A stretch of DNA of 64,000 nt from Giesbergeria anulus (GCF_900111115.1 NZ_FOGD01000004.1:62001-126000); one strand, 5' to 3'; positions 1-9,347 are shown, counted from the first letter of the stretch. Translations and numbers: made by a program. Notes: generated by a model not told the origin, from the letters alone.

Positions 1-448
1 CTTGCCAGCGGCGCATGGCCTCCACGGCGGCCATCGCGGTAGCCACATGGTCTGGGTGCAACTCCCACGGCGACGGGGCATAAACCACATCCGTCTGCCA
101 CGCCTGCATCGCCTCTAACATCTGCGCGATAAGAGGCTCGCCATACGCCACGCCCCGGTCAGGCAGATTCCAGCAGTGCGGCGGTGGCAGGCCCAACAGG
201 CGCACAGCCGCCACCGTTTCTTGCAGACGGGCTTGGGCATAGGCCCCTTGGGCTCCAGCCGCATCACCGTGGTCGCCCGCCGTGAGCAAAATCACCTGCA
301 CCTGATGGCCTGCTTGGATGTGCAAAGCGATAGCACCGCCACAGCCAAACACCTCATCGTCGGGATGCGGGGCAAACACCAGCACCTTGCGCACATCAGG
401 CACCGGCGAGGCGCAGTAGGGGATCAACGTGGCCTCACTGGGATGCAT
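1..448 (-). CDS. PIG-L family deacetylase (LmbE-like), C-terminus cut by window edge
   Basis: Read directly from the minus strand, with the ATG at 446-448 and the frame open to base 1. About 149 residues are visible. The N-terminal beta strand ends in the zinc-binding motif HPDDE at residues 28-32, and a second ligand region reads ELHPDH near the window edge. Both are hallmarks of the PIG-L/LmbE family, which removes N-acetyl groups from sugar substrates in the cytosol (known for MshB, PIG-L and BshB). The substrate here cannot be told. The gene runs off the left edge, so neighbours on that side are unknown. Family identification is firm; the exact start is moderately sure. Confidence 0.8.
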   Translation of the reverse strand, partial: MHPSEATLIPYCASPVPDVRKVLVFAPHPDDEVFGCGGAIALHIQAGHQVQVILLTAGDHGDAAGAQGAYAQARLQETVAAVRLLGLPPPHCWNLPDRGVAYGEPLIAQMLEAMQAWQTDVVYAPSPWELHPDHVATAMAAVEAMRRWQ

Positions 449-593
449 AGCTCACACTCATAAGGAATCGGGCCCGAGGGCAGAGGATCAGGATCGCGCA
501 GGGGCGGAAAAAAACCGCCAAATGGTGGCGGCAATACATGCACCACCGTCGGTGGTGCCGGGCCGATTCTATCGCCTAGGGGCGCCAGATAGT

Positions 594-1844
594 TTAGGCA
601 GCCTCATGCAAAAAAATGGCTTGTAAATCGCTTAAAAAGTCAAAGCCGCGCTCTGTGGGACGCACGCGCAGCAAATCACGCTCAATCAGGCCCTTGCGCT
701 CGGCCTCCTCCAAGCCACGGGCAATAGCCGTCAGGGGTAAGCCCGTGCGCTCAACAAAATCTTGCAAAACAAAGCCTTCGCGCAGACGCAGGGCATTGAG
801 CATATATTCAAACGGCAATTCTGTGCGGCGCACCTCCTCGTCTTGGCTCAGGGCATGGCCCGCCAAGGCTTGCTCCATGTACAAACGCGGCTCGCGAAAA
901 CGCACCTGGCGCACGATGCGGTGGGCAAAACTCAGTTTGCTGTGGGCACCGGCACCAATGCCCAAGTAATCGCCAAACTGCCAATAATTGGTGTTGTGAA
1001 AGCAGGCGTGGTCGGCACGGGCGTAGGCCGAAATCTCGTAGCGCTGCAAGCCACTCTGGCCGGTCAGTTCGGTGATGCGATCGAGCATGGCATAGGCATC
1101 ATCGTCTTCGGGCAGTGTGGGCGGGTGCTTAGCAAACCAAGTGTTCGGCTCAATCGTCAGGTGGTAGATGGACAAATGCGGCGGTGCCAGCGCCAGCGCT
1201 GTGCGCACCTCTTCTTCTAGCTCAGCCATGCTTTGCCCCGGCAGGGCGTACATCAGATCGAGGTTAAAGGTGTCAAAGGCTTGGGCGGCTTCTTCCACGG
1301 CAGCTAAGGCTTGGGCGCGGTTGTGGACTCGGCCCAAAGCTTGCAAATGGCGGTCGTTAAAACTTTGCACACCCATCGACAGGCGCGTGACCCCAGCGGC
1401 ACGAAAGGCGCGAAACCTGTCTTTTTCAAAGGTGCCGGGGTTGGCCTCTAGGCTGATCTCGCAGCCCGGTGCCAACGGCAGGCGGGCGCGGATATCACCC
1501 AGCAAACGGTCAATAGCCTCTGGCGAGAACAAACTGGGCGTGCCGCCACCGATAAAAATGCTGTGGACTTGCCGCCCCCAAATCAGCGGCAAGGCGGCCT
1601 CCAGATCGGCCATCAGGGCATCCAGATAGCGCTGCTCAGGCACTGCCCCTTGGCTCTCAGGCCAAGCGTGGGAGTTGAAATCGCAGTAAGGGCACTTTTT
1701 CAGGCACCAAGGCAAATGCACATACAGCGACAAAGGCGGCAGACTGCTCAGTTGCAGCAAACCGGGGCGCATGTAATGCTGAATATCGCGTTGTACCGCA
1801 GGCTCGACCGGCGAGGCCGAAGCCACAGGAATGACCACCGCCAT
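594..1844 (-). CDS. hemW: HemW, radical SAM heme chaperone (HemN-like)
   Basis: 416 residues. The radical SAM cluster motif CxxxCxxC is at C47, C51 and C54 (CLKKCPYC). The next residues are DF, without the extra cysteine typical of true HemN coproporphyrinogen dehydrogenase, which favours HemW. A GGGTPSLF glycine-rich motif for S-adenosylmethionine follows. HemW proteins bind heme and are thought to hand it to respiratory proteins; they do not make protoporphyrinogen. The start lies only 3 bases after the rdgB stop, so the two are almost certainly co-transcribed. The roughly 20 residues before the conserved core may mean a slightly later true start. Confidence 0.9.
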   Translation of the reverse strand: MAVVIPVASASPVEPAVQRDIQHYMRPGLLQLSSLPPLSLYVHLPWCLKKCPYCDFNSHAWPESQGAVPEQRYLDALMADLEAALPLIWGRQVHSIFIGGGTPSLFSPEAIDRLLGDIRARLPLAPGCEISLEANPGTFEKDRFRAFRAAGVTRLSMGVQSFNDRHLQALGRVHNRAQALAAVEEAAQAFDTFNLDLMYALPGQSMAELEEEVRTALALAPPHLSIYHLTIEPNTWFAKHPPTLPEDDDAYAMLDRITELTGQSGLQRYEISAYARADHACFHNTNYWQFGDYLGIGAGAHSKLSFAHRIVRQVRFREPRLYMEQALAGHALSQDEEVRRTELPFEYMLNALRLREGFVLQDFVERTGLPLTAIARGLEEAERKGLIERDLLRVRPTERGFDFLSDLQAIFLHEAA

Positions 1845-1847
1845 CGC

Positions 1848-2447
1848 TTACAACCAACGCTCGCGCAACAAGGCCAGCATTTGCTGGGTGGCACGGCCCC
1901 GGTGGCTGTGGGCGTTTTTGACCTCTACTGGCAACTCGGCAAAGGTTTTGCCAAATTCTGGAATGAACATCACAGGATCAAAACCAAAGCCATTGCTGCC
2001 TTGGGGCTGCTGCGTGATCTGGCCCACCACGCGGCCCACAGCAATCAGCGGCTCTGGGTCTTGGGGGCTACGCACGGCCACCAGAGTGCTCACCATCGCG
2101 GCACGGCGGTTGCTTTGCCCCTGCAACTGCTCTAACAGAGCGCGCACATTGTTGGCATCGCTCTTGTCGTAGCCAAACTGGGTGCAATAGTGGGCGGTAT
2201 TGACTCCCGGCAAGCCGCCAAAGGCATCAACACACAGGCCTGCATCATCAGCCAGCGCGGGCAAGCCAGTATGGGCGGCCGCAAAACGGGCTTTAGCCAG
2301 CGCGTTCTCGACAAAGGTGCCATAGGGTTCCTCAGCCTCACCCACACCCAGATCGGCTTGGCGCACCAACTCTACCCCCAAGGGGGCCAACATGGCTTGC
2401 AATTCGACCAGTTTGCCTTGGTTATTGGAGGCTAGAACGATTTTCAT
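1848..2447 (-). CDS. rdgB: RdgB/HAM1 non-canonical purine NTP pyrophosphatase
   Basis: 199 residues from the ATG at 2445-2447; a TTG two codons upstream is less likely. The N-terminal substrate loop SNNQGK (residues 7-12) and the segment ADDAGLCVDAFGG match the Ham1/ITPase family. The enzyme hydrolyses dITP, ITP and XTP to monophosphates in the cytosol and so keeps deaminated purines out of DNA. It sits between the PP2C phosphatase gene (24 bases upstream) and hemW (3 bases downstream), all on the minus strand, which suggests one transcript. The length is normal for the family. Confidence 0.93.
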   Translation of the reverse strand: MKIVLASNNQGKLVELQAMLAPLGVELVRQADLGVGEAEEPYGTFVENALAKARFAAAHTGLPALADDAGLCVDAFGGLPGVNTAHYCTQFGYDKSDANNVRALLEQLQGQSNRRAAMVSTLVAVRSPQDPEPLIAVGRVVGQITQQPQGSNGFGFDPVMFIPEFGKTFAELPVEVKNAHSHRGRATQQMLALLRERWL

Positions 2448-2470
2448 AATCAAACAGAAAAAACAAAAAA

Positions 2471-3382
2471 TTACGCTTTGCGCGCTGCTGAACGGCGAAT
2501 GGCCTCGTTGATCTCAGCAATCGAGCGCTCAATGGCTTCCTCATCCAAATCATCGACGGCACTATCAAAGCTATCAAAGGGGCCCGCTTGGATAGTAGAG
2601 GCAAACATATCATCGCCAATGCTGTCGGTAGAAATGCCCTGGGTGGACTCAAAGGTATCGGGAGTCTCCCACTCTAGGGCCACCACGGTCACGTTGTCGC
2701 TGCTGGCACCGGCTTTGCGCAGGGCAGACTCCACCAACTCCGGCACGGCTTGCGACACCGGCAAGCCACCCAAATGGCGTGTGATCTCGGCATCATCCAA
2801 ACTGCCCCACAAACCATCAGAGCAGAGCAAGATACGGTCACCCTGCTCCAGCGGCACTGGGCCGGTCATGTCATAAATCGGCTTGGTGGGCGAGCCTAGG
2901 CAAGTAAACAGCACGTTGCGATTCATGCGGTCTGGCCCCGATGGGGGTGCGCGGCCCAGCTCCAAAAACGAGTGATCGCGGGTGCGTGTGAGCAACTCAC
3001 GGCCCCGCACCACATACAGGCGCGAATCGCCGCAATGGATCCAAGTGGCACTGCCGTTTTGCAGCACCGCCGCCACCACTGTGGTGCGCGGCGAATCGAG
3101 CATGGCTTTGTCGCTGGCGTAGCGCAAAATCTGGTGATGGGCCGCCAGCAATGCAGACGTTAAGAACGCCTGCGGGTCAGGAACCTTGGGCTTGGCATGG
3201 TGCTGAAACTGTGCTGAAATGGTTTGCAGCGCAATCTGCGCGGCCACCTCACCCTCAGGGTGCCCGCCCATGCCATCGGCCAACACAAACAAACTGGCCT
3301 CACGGGTATAGCAATAGCCCATGCGATCTTCGTTTTTTTCGCGACCACCGCGTCGGCTGATCTGAAAAACTGAAAACTTCAT
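2471..3382 (-). CDS. PP2C-family serine/threonine protein phosphatase
   Basis: 303 residues. PPM/PP2C motifs appear in order: the arginine/aspartate stretch GGREKNEDR, the metal-binding ADGMGGHPEGE, CGDSRLY, SDGLWGSL and the C-terminal SDNVTVV. These are the Mg/Mn-coordinating aspartates of a cytosolic manganese-dependent phosphatase. About 60 extra acidic residues follow the catalytic core (from about residue 240), rich in Asp, Glu, Ser and Thr, with no recognised domain; they could be a substrate for the adjacent kinase (inference). The ATG overlaps the kinase stop by 4 bases (ATGA at 3379-3382), so kinase and phosphatase are translationally coupled and probably act on the same targets. Confidence 0.9.
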   Translation of the reverse strand: MKFSVFQISRRGGREKNEDRMGYCYTREASLFVLADGMGGHPEGEVAAQIALQTISAQFQHHAKPKVPDPQAFLTSALLAAHHQILRYASDKAMLDSPRTTVVAAVLQNGSATWIHCGDSRLYVVRGRELLTRTRDHSFLELGRAPPSGPDRMNRNVLFTCLGSPTKPIYDMTGPVPLEQGDRILLCSDGLWGSLDDAEITRHLGGLPVSQAVPELVESALRKAGASSDNVTVVALEWETPDTFESTQGISTDSIGDDMFASTIQAGPFDSFDSAVDDLDEEAIERSIAEINEAIRRSAARKA

Positions 3383-4398
3383 GAGGGTTTGGCTCCAATA
3401 TCAGCAGCAGGGGCTACCACTTTTTGCACCCCCTTGCGGGTCTCAGACACCAGCGAGTCAATCTGCATCCTCATCTTCTCGGCCACCGACGGCTTGGTGT
3501 AGCGGCGCTCGCCCTCGCGACTGAGTTCTTTTTGCAAAGCAAACACCGACTGCGGACGCGACAACGGATCGAGCGCCATGCACCACTCCACTACCTCGAT
3601 CAGGTTGTCAGAATAAACACCACGCAACTTGCCCAGCGCCAGCGTCAGGCGGTTTTTGTCTTGGCGCTGCGGTGCCTCAGTGGGCGGGAAGCCCTGCATA
3701 CAGGCATAAATGCAGGCACCAATGGCGTAAATATCCGTCCACGGCCCCATAGACGAATCGCGCCGGTACATCTCTGGAGCAGCAAAGCCGGGGGTGTACA
3801 TAGGCCGGATGAAATTGCCCTCTTTGGACAAGACTTCACGGGCGGCACCAAAATCAATCAGCACCGCACGGTTGTCGTCGGTGATAAAAATGTTGGCCGG
3901 TTTGATGTCCAAGTGCAGCATTTTGTGCTGGTGCACGATGCGCAAGCCGCGCAACACCTCATCAAACAACGAGCGGATGGTGGACTCGCGAAACACCTTC
4001 TCGCGCTTGAGATCGCGAGCCGTGACAATGAAATCCTGCAAGGACGCACCATCTAAGTAGTTCATGACCATGTAAACGGTCTCGTTCTCGCGAAAGAAGT
4101 TGAGCACGCTCACCACCGAGGGGTGGGAAATTTGCGCCAGTGCCCGGCCTTCTTCAAAAAAGCTCTTGAGGCCCAACCGGTACAGCGAGAGCTTTTCGTG
4201 CGGCACTTTGGGGGTCAGTTCGCCAGATGCGCGCGTGGCTAGCGATGAAGGCAAATACTCTTTGATAGCCACTTTTTGGCCATCGCCATCAATGGCCAGA
4301 TAGACCACACCGAAACCGCCAGCCGCCAAGCGGCGTATGACCCGGTATCCACCCAGCGGGGTATCGGGTGACAATGGCGCTGGTTTGATTTTGGACAT
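3379..4398 (-). CDS. Hanks-type serine/threonine protein kinase
   Basis: 339 residues from the ATG at 4396-4398; a GTG ten codons upstream is possible. The glycine-rich loop is AAGGFGVVY, the ATP-anchoring lysine lies in VAIKEYLP, the catalytic loop reads HLDIKPANIF and the metal motif DFGAAR follows. Leucine replaces Arg in the usual HRD, a non-RD form that often needs no activation-loop phosphorylation. An APE-like APEMYRR follows. There is no transmembrane segment or PASTA domain, so it is cytosolic. The gene is coupled by a 4-base overlap to the PP2C gene. Substrates are unknown. The gene is divergent from yicC, with a shared upstream region of about 77 bases. Confidence 0.9.
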   Translation of the reverse strand: MSKIKPAPLSPDTPLGGYRVIRRLAAGGFGVVYLAIDGDGQKVAIKEYLPSSLATRASGELTPKVPHEKLSLYRLGLKSFFEEGRALAQISHPSVVSVLNFFRENETVYMVMNYLDGASLQDFIVTARDLKREKVFRESTIRSLFDEVLRGLRIVHQHKMLHLDIKPANIFITDDNRAVLIDFGAAREVLSKEGNFIRPMYTPGFAAPEMYRRDSSMGPWTDIYAIGACIYACMQGFPPTEAPQRQDKNRLTLALGKLRGVYSDNLIEVVEWCMALDPLSRPQSVFALQKELSREGERRYTKPSVAEKMRMQIDSLVSETRKGVQKVVAPAADIGAKPS

Positions 4399-4475
4399 AT
4401 TTTTCGCAGAAAACGGACCCGCCTGCACATAAGCCGGATAATCCGGTGCATTGCAAGCAACTCACCAAAAGCCTG

Positions 4476-5393
4476 ATGCCAGTTTACAGCATGACCGGAT
4501 ACGCCAGCGCGCAGCTGGGTGCCTCCCAAGGCAACACATCCACCGAGTCGGGCACGCCGCCAAACCGCCGTCTGGGGCTAGAAATACGCTCCGTCAACAG
4601 CCGCTTTCTTGACCTCTCCTTGCGCCTGCCCGACGAGCTGCGCGCCCTAGAGCCGGTGCTGCGCACGCTGGTTACGCAAAAAATCAAACGCGGCAAGGTC
4701 GAAGTGCGCGCTTGGCTAGAGCAAGCCGATACCGCCGCCCTGCCCGACGTCAACCCCCGTCTGTTGCAACGCCTAGGCTCGCTGCAAGACGCCGTGCAGT
4801 CTTGGATGCCAGAGGCCTCGCCCCTTTCTGTGGCCGAAGTTTTGCGCTTTTGCACAGGCAGCAGCGCCACCCCCGAAGACTGGAGCAGCGCCATCCCAGC
4901 CGTGGCCCAGCAAGCCCTAGAAGCCCTGCTGCAAGCCCGCGCCCAAGAAGGCGAGCGCTTAGCTACCATGCTGCACGAGCGGGTCAGCCAACTGCGCGCT
5001 TTGGCCTTGCAGGCCGTGCCCTTGGTGCCCCGGCTGGTAGAGCAGCAACGCCAGCGCTTTATGGAGCGCTGGAAAGAAGCTATGGGCTTGGCCGAAGGTA
5101 GTGCCACCCCTGAGGCAGCCCAAGACCGCGCCCTGTCCGAAGCCACCGCCTTTGCTATTCGCATTGATGTGGCCGAAGAAGTCACGCGGCTGCAATCGCA
5201 CCTCGACGAAATCGAACGCCTGCTGCGCCAAGGCGGCGACATCGGCAAACGGCTAGACTTTTTGATTCAAGAGTTACACCGTGAAGCCAATACGTTTGGC
5301 TCCAAATCTGCCGCGCTAGAGCTGACCCGCATCAGCGTGGATATGAAAGTGCTGATCGAGCAGATGCGCGAGCAGGTACAAAACATCGAATAA
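4476..5393 (+). CDS. yicC: YicC family endoribonuclease-like protein
   Basis: 305 residues starting with the typical N-terminus [12 protein letters not shown]; the first codon of the longer reading frame lies 30 bases upstream and is not supported by the family. The conserved N-terminal domain ([14 protein letters not shown], roughly residues 40-55) and the C-terminal DUF1732 domain ([24 protein letters not shown] region) are both present. YicC has been reported to act as an endoribonuclease affecting small RNA turnover in E. coli. The gene lies 13 bases before gmk, the usual yicC-gmk pairing. Confidence 0.88.
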   Translation: MPVYSMTGYASAQLGASQGNTSTESGTPPNRRLGLEIRSVNSRFLDLSLRLPDELRALEPVLRTLVTQKIKRGKVEVRAWLEQADTAALPDVNPRLLQRLGSLQDAVQSWMPEASPLSVAEVLRFCTGSSATPEDWSSAIPAVAQQALEALLQARAQEGERLATMLHERVSQLRALALQAVPLVPRLVEQQRQRFMERWKEAMGLAEGSATPEAAQDRALSEATAFAIRIDVAEEVTRLQSHLDEIERLLRQGGDIGKRLDFLIQELHREANTFGSKSAALELTRISVDMKVLIEQMREQVQNIE

Positions 5394-5406
5394 CGCTTTA
5401 TTTTTT

Positions 5407-6027
5407 ATGGATTACCCCGGAAACCTGTTTGTCGTGGCTGCGCCCAGTGGCGCTGGCAAATCCAGCCTCGTCAAGGCCCTGCTGGCGCAAGATGCACAGT
5501 TGCAGTTGTCGATCTCGCACACCACGCGCGCGCCGCGCGGCCAAGAGCAACATGGGCGCGAATACTTTTTTGCCTCCGCCGCTGAATTTGATGCCATGGT
5601 GGCCACCGATGCCTTTGTTGAATGGGCGCATGTGCATGGGCAGCGCTATGGCACAGCCAAGCAAGCCATTGAGGCACGTATTGCCCAAGGCGCTGATGTG
5701 CTGCTAGAGATTGACTACCAAGGCGCACAGCAAGTGCGCCAAACCTTTCCCAATGCTGCGCTGATTTTCATTTTGCCCCCCAGTTGGGACGAATTGCGCG
5801 CACGCCTGCAAGGCCGGGGCGAAGACAGCCCCGAAGTGATTGCGCTGCGCCTGAGCAATGCCCGCACCGAGATGGCCCAAGCCCCACATTTTGACTTCGT
5901 TATAATCAACAATTCGTTTGATCGGGCCGTGCAAGAACTTAGCACCATTGTCCACGCCCAGCGCCTGCGCTATGCCGCGCAGCGACGCGCCAAAGCCGCC
6001 ACCTTCGCGGCCCTCGACATCCCCTGA
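5407..6027 (+). CDS. gmk: Guanylate kinase
   Basis: 206 residues. The P-loop is [10 protein letters not shown] near residues 12-21, followed by the GMP-binding signature around [11 protein letters not shown] and the motif [12 protein letters not shown]. It phosphorylates GMP to GDP with ATP in the cytosol, a required step of GTP and (p)ppGpp supply. It is followed by rpoZ and spoT, so the run gmk-rpoZ-spoT links GTP synthesis with stringent control, as in many proteobacteria. Length is normal. Confidence 0.95.
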   Translation: MDYPGNLFVVAAPSGAGKSSLVKALLAQDAQLQLSISHTTRAPRGQEQHGREYFFASAAEFDAMVATDAFVEWAHVHGQRYGTAKQAIEARIAQGADVLLEIDYQGAQQVRQTFPNAALIFILPPSWDELRARLQGRGEDSPEVIALRLSNARTEMAQAPHFDFVIINNSFDRAVQELSTIVHAQRLRYAAQRRAKAATFAALDIP

Positions 6028-6058
6028 AGCATTCACCCTATACCCCCCCGGAGAAACC

Positions 6059-6262
6059 ATGGCCCGTATCACTGTAGAAGATTGCCTTGAGAAAATCCCT
6101 AACCGTTTCCAGTTGGTGCTGGCAGCCACGTACCGGGCCCGTATGCTCAGCCAAGGCCATGCGCCACGCATCGAGAGCAAAAACAAGCCCGGCGTGACGG
6201 CCCTGCGCGAAATTGCTGCGGGCAAAGTGGGCCTAGAAATGCTCAAAAAAGTGCCCGGCTAA
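6059..6262 (+). CDS. rpoZ: RNA polymerase omega subunit
   Basis: 67 residues starting [18 protein letters not shown], the canonical omega N-terminus, with conserved ARMLSQG and [10 protein letters not shown] segments. The start is fixed by a GGAG ribosome-binding site at 6050-6053; the frame is open further upstream inside gmk but without support. Omega stabilises beta-prime and is part of one ppGpp binding site on RNA polymerase, which fits its place directly before spoT. A strong terminator follows 24 bases after the stop, so spoT may also need its own promoter. Confidence 0.95.
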   Translation: MARITVEDCLEKIPNRFQLVLAATYRARMLSQGHAPRIESKNKPGVTALREIAAGKVGLEMLKKVPG

Positions 6263-6286
6263 GTCTGGCCCTTTGCGCTCCATCTC

Positions 6287-6311
6287 AGCACCGCATAGCG
6301 GTGCTTTTTTT
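6287..6311 (+). terminator. Rho-independent terminator after rpoZ
   Basis: An 8-bp stem (AGCACCGC / GCGGTGCT) with a 3-base loop is followed directly by seven T residues. It sits between rpoZ and spoT on the plus strand and should end or attenuate the yicC-gmk-rpoZ transcript. Confidence 0.85.
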
Positions 6312-6364
6312 ATGGTCTTTTATCGGACTTTTACGACCTGTTACAGCAGCGCTACATTTAAGGG

Positions 6365-8629
6365 ATGAATGCGGCATTGAAACCTTCCTCCTCCTCCTCT
6401 GGCTCCTCCGGTGCGGGCACCCCCCCGGCTGATGGGAGTGCTGTAGCTGCGGCCAATGCAGCAGCCGCCAGCTTTGCAGCCCTGACGGACAGCCTAGACT
6501 ACCTTGATCCAGCCAGCATTGAGCTGGTACACCAAGCATACCGCTATGCCGATAACGCCCACTTGGGCCAATTGCGCAACAGCGGCGAGCCTTACATCAC
6601 GCACCCCATTGCAGTGGCAGCACAATGCGCCACTTGGAAACTCGATGCTCAGGCGCTGATGGCCGCCCTGTTGCACGATGCGATGGAAGACTGCGGCATC
6701 ACCAAGGCTGACCTGATCGAACGCTTTGGCACCCCCGTGGCAGAGCTAGTCGATGGCCTGACCAAACTCGACAAACTGCAGTTTGACACCCGCGAAGAAA
6801 ACCAAGCCGAGTCGTTTCGCAAAATGCTGCTGGCGATGGCGCGGGATGTGCGCGTCATTCTGATTAAGCTGGCCGACCGCTCGCACAATATGCGCACGCT
6901 GTCGGACATGCCACGCAGCAAATGGAAGCGCATCTCGTCTGAAACTCTCGAAATTTATGCGCCCATCGCCCACCGCTTGGGCCTAAACCAAACCTTTCGC
7001 GAATTACAAGACCTGTCTTTCCGGCACCTGCACCCTTGGCGCTATGCCACCCTGAACAAGGCGATCAGCAAAGCGCGCAACCGACGACGCGACTTGGTGC
7101 AAAAGGTACAGGCCGATGTAGATGCCGTGTTTAGCAAACACAGTATGAAGGTACGGCTAGCGGGCCGCGAAAAAACCCTCTACGCCATCTACCAAAAGAT
7201 GACGCTCAAGCACTTGAGCTTTGCCCAAGTCACTGACCTGTATGGCTTTCGCGTCATTGTGCCGACCATCACCGATTGCTATACCGGCTTGGGCCTGCTG
7301 CACCAAATGTACAAGCCAGTGCCGGGCAAATTTAAAGACCACATCGCCATTGCCAAGCTCAACGGCTACCAATCGCTGCACACCACGCTGGTCGGGCCGT
7401 CGGGCATTAACATTGAATTTCAGTTGCGCACCGAAGAGATGCACATCATTGCCGAGGCTGGCGTGGCAGCGCACTGGCTGTACAAGGCGCAAGAGCACGA
7501 TGGTACCGCCGCCGAACGGCTAGGCACCAAATGGCTGCAATCGCTGCTCGACATCCAAAACGAAACCCGCGACGCCGCCGAATTTTGGGATCACGTCAAA
7601 GTTGATTTGTTCCCTGATGCTGTGTATGTGTTTACCCCCAAGAGCCAGATCATGGCCATGCCCCAAGGGGCCACGGTGGTCGATTTTGCCTACGCCATCC
7701 ACAGCAACGTTGGCAACCGCACCTCTGCGGCCAAAATCAACAACGAACAGGTGCCGCTGCGCACCGAACTAAAAAACGGCGATGTGGTGGAAATCATCAC
7801 AACGACGGACGCCACACCCAACCCGGCGTGGTTGGGCTTTGTACGCACGGGCCGGGCACGCTCCAAAATCCGCCATTACCTCAAGACCTTGGCCCATTCT
7901 GAATCCGAAGGCTTGGGCGAAAAGCTGCTCACGCAGGCCCTGCGCGCCGAAGGCCTTGAAGAGCTGCCCCCAGCCACCGGCACTACACAACCGCTTTGGG
8001 ATAAGCTGCTGCGCTTTACCGGCAACCGCCACCGCGACGAGTTGATGACCGACATTGGCCTAGGCAAACGCATTGCCAGCATCGTGGCAAAGCGCTTGAC
8101 GGTACTGATGGCCGAGTATGGCTACCGCCCTGACGCCTTGCTCATGACGCGCGAGCGCTACACCTCGCACGAAACCGTCTCGCAAGGCGGCCTCACCCTC
8201 GATGGCAGTGAAAACGCTTCGGTGCAATACGCTCCTTGCTGTCGCCCTATTCCCGGTGACAACATCATCGGCTATCTGGGGCGCGGCGAAGGTCTGGTAG
8301 TACATACCTCGCAATGCGCCGTAGCGCAAAAGCTCTTGCACCGCGATAGCGAGCGCTTTATTACCGTCGATTGGGCAGAAGAGCCGATCCGCCTGTTTGA
8401 AACCGGAGTGGTCGTGACCATCAGCAATGGCAAAGGCGTACTAGCGCGGGTGGCCGCAGAGCTGGCCAGTGCCGAGGCCGACATCACCCATGTCGATATG
8501 GATGATGCTGTGGCACTAGACACGATTGACCTGCGTTTTGTGGTGGCTGTGCGCGATCAAGCCCACCTAGAAACTGCCTTGCGCAATTTGCGCCGGGTGC
8601 CCGCAGTGCTGCGGGCTTCACGCCGCTAA
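6365..8629 (+). CDS. spoT: Bifunctional (p)ppGpp synthetase/hydrolase SpoT/Rel
   Basis: 754 residues. Domains in order: a low-complexity Ser/Gly/Ala N-terminus (residues 1-45), an HD hydrolase with intact HDAMED (about residue 100), the synthetase domain (REKTLYAIYQKM, then DLYGFRVIV), a TGS domain starting DLFPDAVYVFTPKS, a zinc-finger-like/helical region with PCCRPIPGD, and a C-terminal ACT domain. Both catalytic halves look intact, so it can make and degrade (p)ppGpp. It controls the stringent response in the cytosol. The start is an ATG just before a run of TCC codons at 6386-6397, a small repeat that may vary in length between strains. Confidence 0.93.
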   Translation: MNAALKPSSSSSGSSGAGTPPADGSAVAAANAAAASFAALTDSLDYLDPASIELVHQAYRYADNAHLGQLRNSGEPYITHPIAVAAQCATWKLDAQALMAALLHDAMEDCGITKADLIERFGTPVAELVDGLTKLDKLQFDTREENQAESFRKMLLAMARDVRVILIKLADRSHNMRTLSDMPRSKWKRISSETLEIYAPIAHRLGLNQTFRELQDLSFRHLHPWRYATLNKAISKARNRRRDLVQKVQADVDAVFSKHSMKVRLAGREKTLYAIYQKMTLKHLSFAQVTDLYGFRVIVPTITDCYTGLGLLHQMYKPVPGKFKDHIAIAKLNGYQSLHTTLVGPSGINIEFQLRTEEMHIIAEAGVAAHWLYKAQEHDGTAAERLGTKWLQSLLDIQNETRDAAEFWDHVKVDLFPDAVYVFTPKSQIMAMPQGATVVDFAYAIHSNVGNRTSAAKINNEQVPLRTELKNGDVVEIITTTDATPNPAWLGFVRTGRARSKIRHYLKTLAHSESEGLGEKLLTQALRAEGLEELPPATGTTQPLWDKLLRFTGNRHRDELMTDIGLGKRIASIVAKRLTVLMAEYGYRPDALLMTRERYTSHETVSQGGLTLDGSENASVQYAPCCRPIPGDNIIGYLGRGEGLVVHTSQCAVAQKLLHRDSERFITVDWAEEPIRLFETGVVVTISNGKGVLARVAAELASAEADITHVDMDDAVALDTIDLRFVVAVRDQAHLETALRNLRRVPAVLRASRR

Positions 8630-9196
8630 ACTGAGCAAAGAAAAAAGGGTGCTGTAGTGCACCTGCAACAACTCTAGGGTGCGTACTCCGGCAGGGGTGG
8701 GCAAATCTACCTGATCGCCCTCTCTGGCTTTTAACAACGCTCTAGCCACCGGAGACACCCAACTGATCTGCCCCTGCGCACTGTCGGCCTCGTCAATACC
8801 CAAAATAGTGACGGTGCGCTCACAGTCCATATCATCCACATAGGTAACGGTAGCGCCAAAAAAGACTTGGCTGTTGCCCAGATGCACAGCCGGATCGACC
8901 ACCTCGGCCAGTTCTAGGCGCTGGGTCAAAAAGCGGATGCGCCGATCAATCTCGCGCAGGCGTTTTTTACCGTACAGGTAGTCACCGTTTTCAGAGCGGT
9001 CGCCGTTGCTGGCGGCCCAATGGACAATCTCCACGATACGCGGGCGCTCGGTATCGATCAGCGCCAGCAGCTCGGTTTTGAGCCGGGCATAGCCCACGGG
9101 GGTGATATAGTTTTTACTGCCAGCGGGCAGTGGTGGCAGGCTGACCTCATCGTCGTCGTCAGCCGTTTGTGTTTCTTTGGTGAATGCTTTGCTCAT
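8618..9196 (-). CDS. greB: Transcription elongation factor GreB
   Basis: 192 residues. After an acidic tail (DDDDEV) comes the Gre coiled-coil domain (YARLKTELLALIDTERP through GDYLYGKKRLREIDRRI) and the C-terminal FKBP-like domain (ISWVSPVARALLKAREGD). The NGDRSENGDYLYGKK tip carries the acidic pair that promotes transcript cleavage by backtracked RNA polymerase. The KKRLREIDRR pattern favours GreB over GreA. The gene converges on spoT, and the two coding ends overlap by 12 bases with no room for a terminator between them. Confidence 0.9.
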   Translation of the reverse strand: MSKAFTKETQTADDDDEVSLPPLPAGSKNYITPVGYARLKTELLALIDTERPRIVEIVHWAASNGDRSENGDYLYGKKRLREIDRRIRFLTQRLELAEVVDPAVHLGNSQVFFGATVTYVDDMDCERTVTILGIDEADSAQGQISWVSPVARALLKAREGDQVDLPTPAGVRTLELLQVHYSTLFSLLSLAA

Positions 9197-9215
9197 CGAA
9201 AGAAAACCTCAAAGG

Positions 9216-9248
9216 AAAAAGCCCTGAAACCTTGCGATTTCAGGGCTT
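9216..9248 (-). terminator. Rho-independent terminator downstream of tRNA-Arg
   Basis: Read on the minus strand, an 11-bp stem (AAGCCCTGAAA / TTTCAGGGCTT) with an 8-base loop ends in a short T-run. It lies between the tRNA gene and the greB start, so the tRNA transcript stops before greB. Confidence 0.85.
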
Positions 9249-9254
9249 ACCTGT

Positions 9255-9331
9255 TGGTGCGGCTGGCAGGAATCGAACCCACGACCCCTTGGTTCGTAGC
9301 CAAGTACTCTATCCAGCTGAGCTACAGCCGC
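9255..9331 (-). tRNA. tRNA-Arg (anticodon ACG)
   Basis: 77 nt on the minus strand. The acceptor stem GCGGCTG/CAGCCGC, a D-arm with AGCTCAGCTGGAT, the anticodon loop CTACGAA giving anticodon ACG, the T-arm GGTTCGATTCC and an encoded 3' CCA are all present. ACG arginine tRNAs are normally deaminated to ICG by TadA and read CGU, CGC and CGA codons. Confidence 0.97.
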
Positions 9332-9341
9332 TAAGATTTAA

Positions 9342-9347
9342 ATTATA
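9342..9347 (-). promoter_or_regulatory. -10 element of the tRNA-Arg promoter
   Basis: A perfect TATAAT on the minus strand ends 10 bases before the tRNA 5' end, inside an unusually AT-rich patch (9333-9385). A clear -35 hexamer is not seen; TTAAGA about 19 bases upstream is the best candidate. Confidence 0.55.

Noticed and set aside
6386-6397. TCC repeat at the spoT start as a phase-variable tract
   Set aside because: Only four perfect trinucleotide units; length changes would keep the frame and just alter a serine run.
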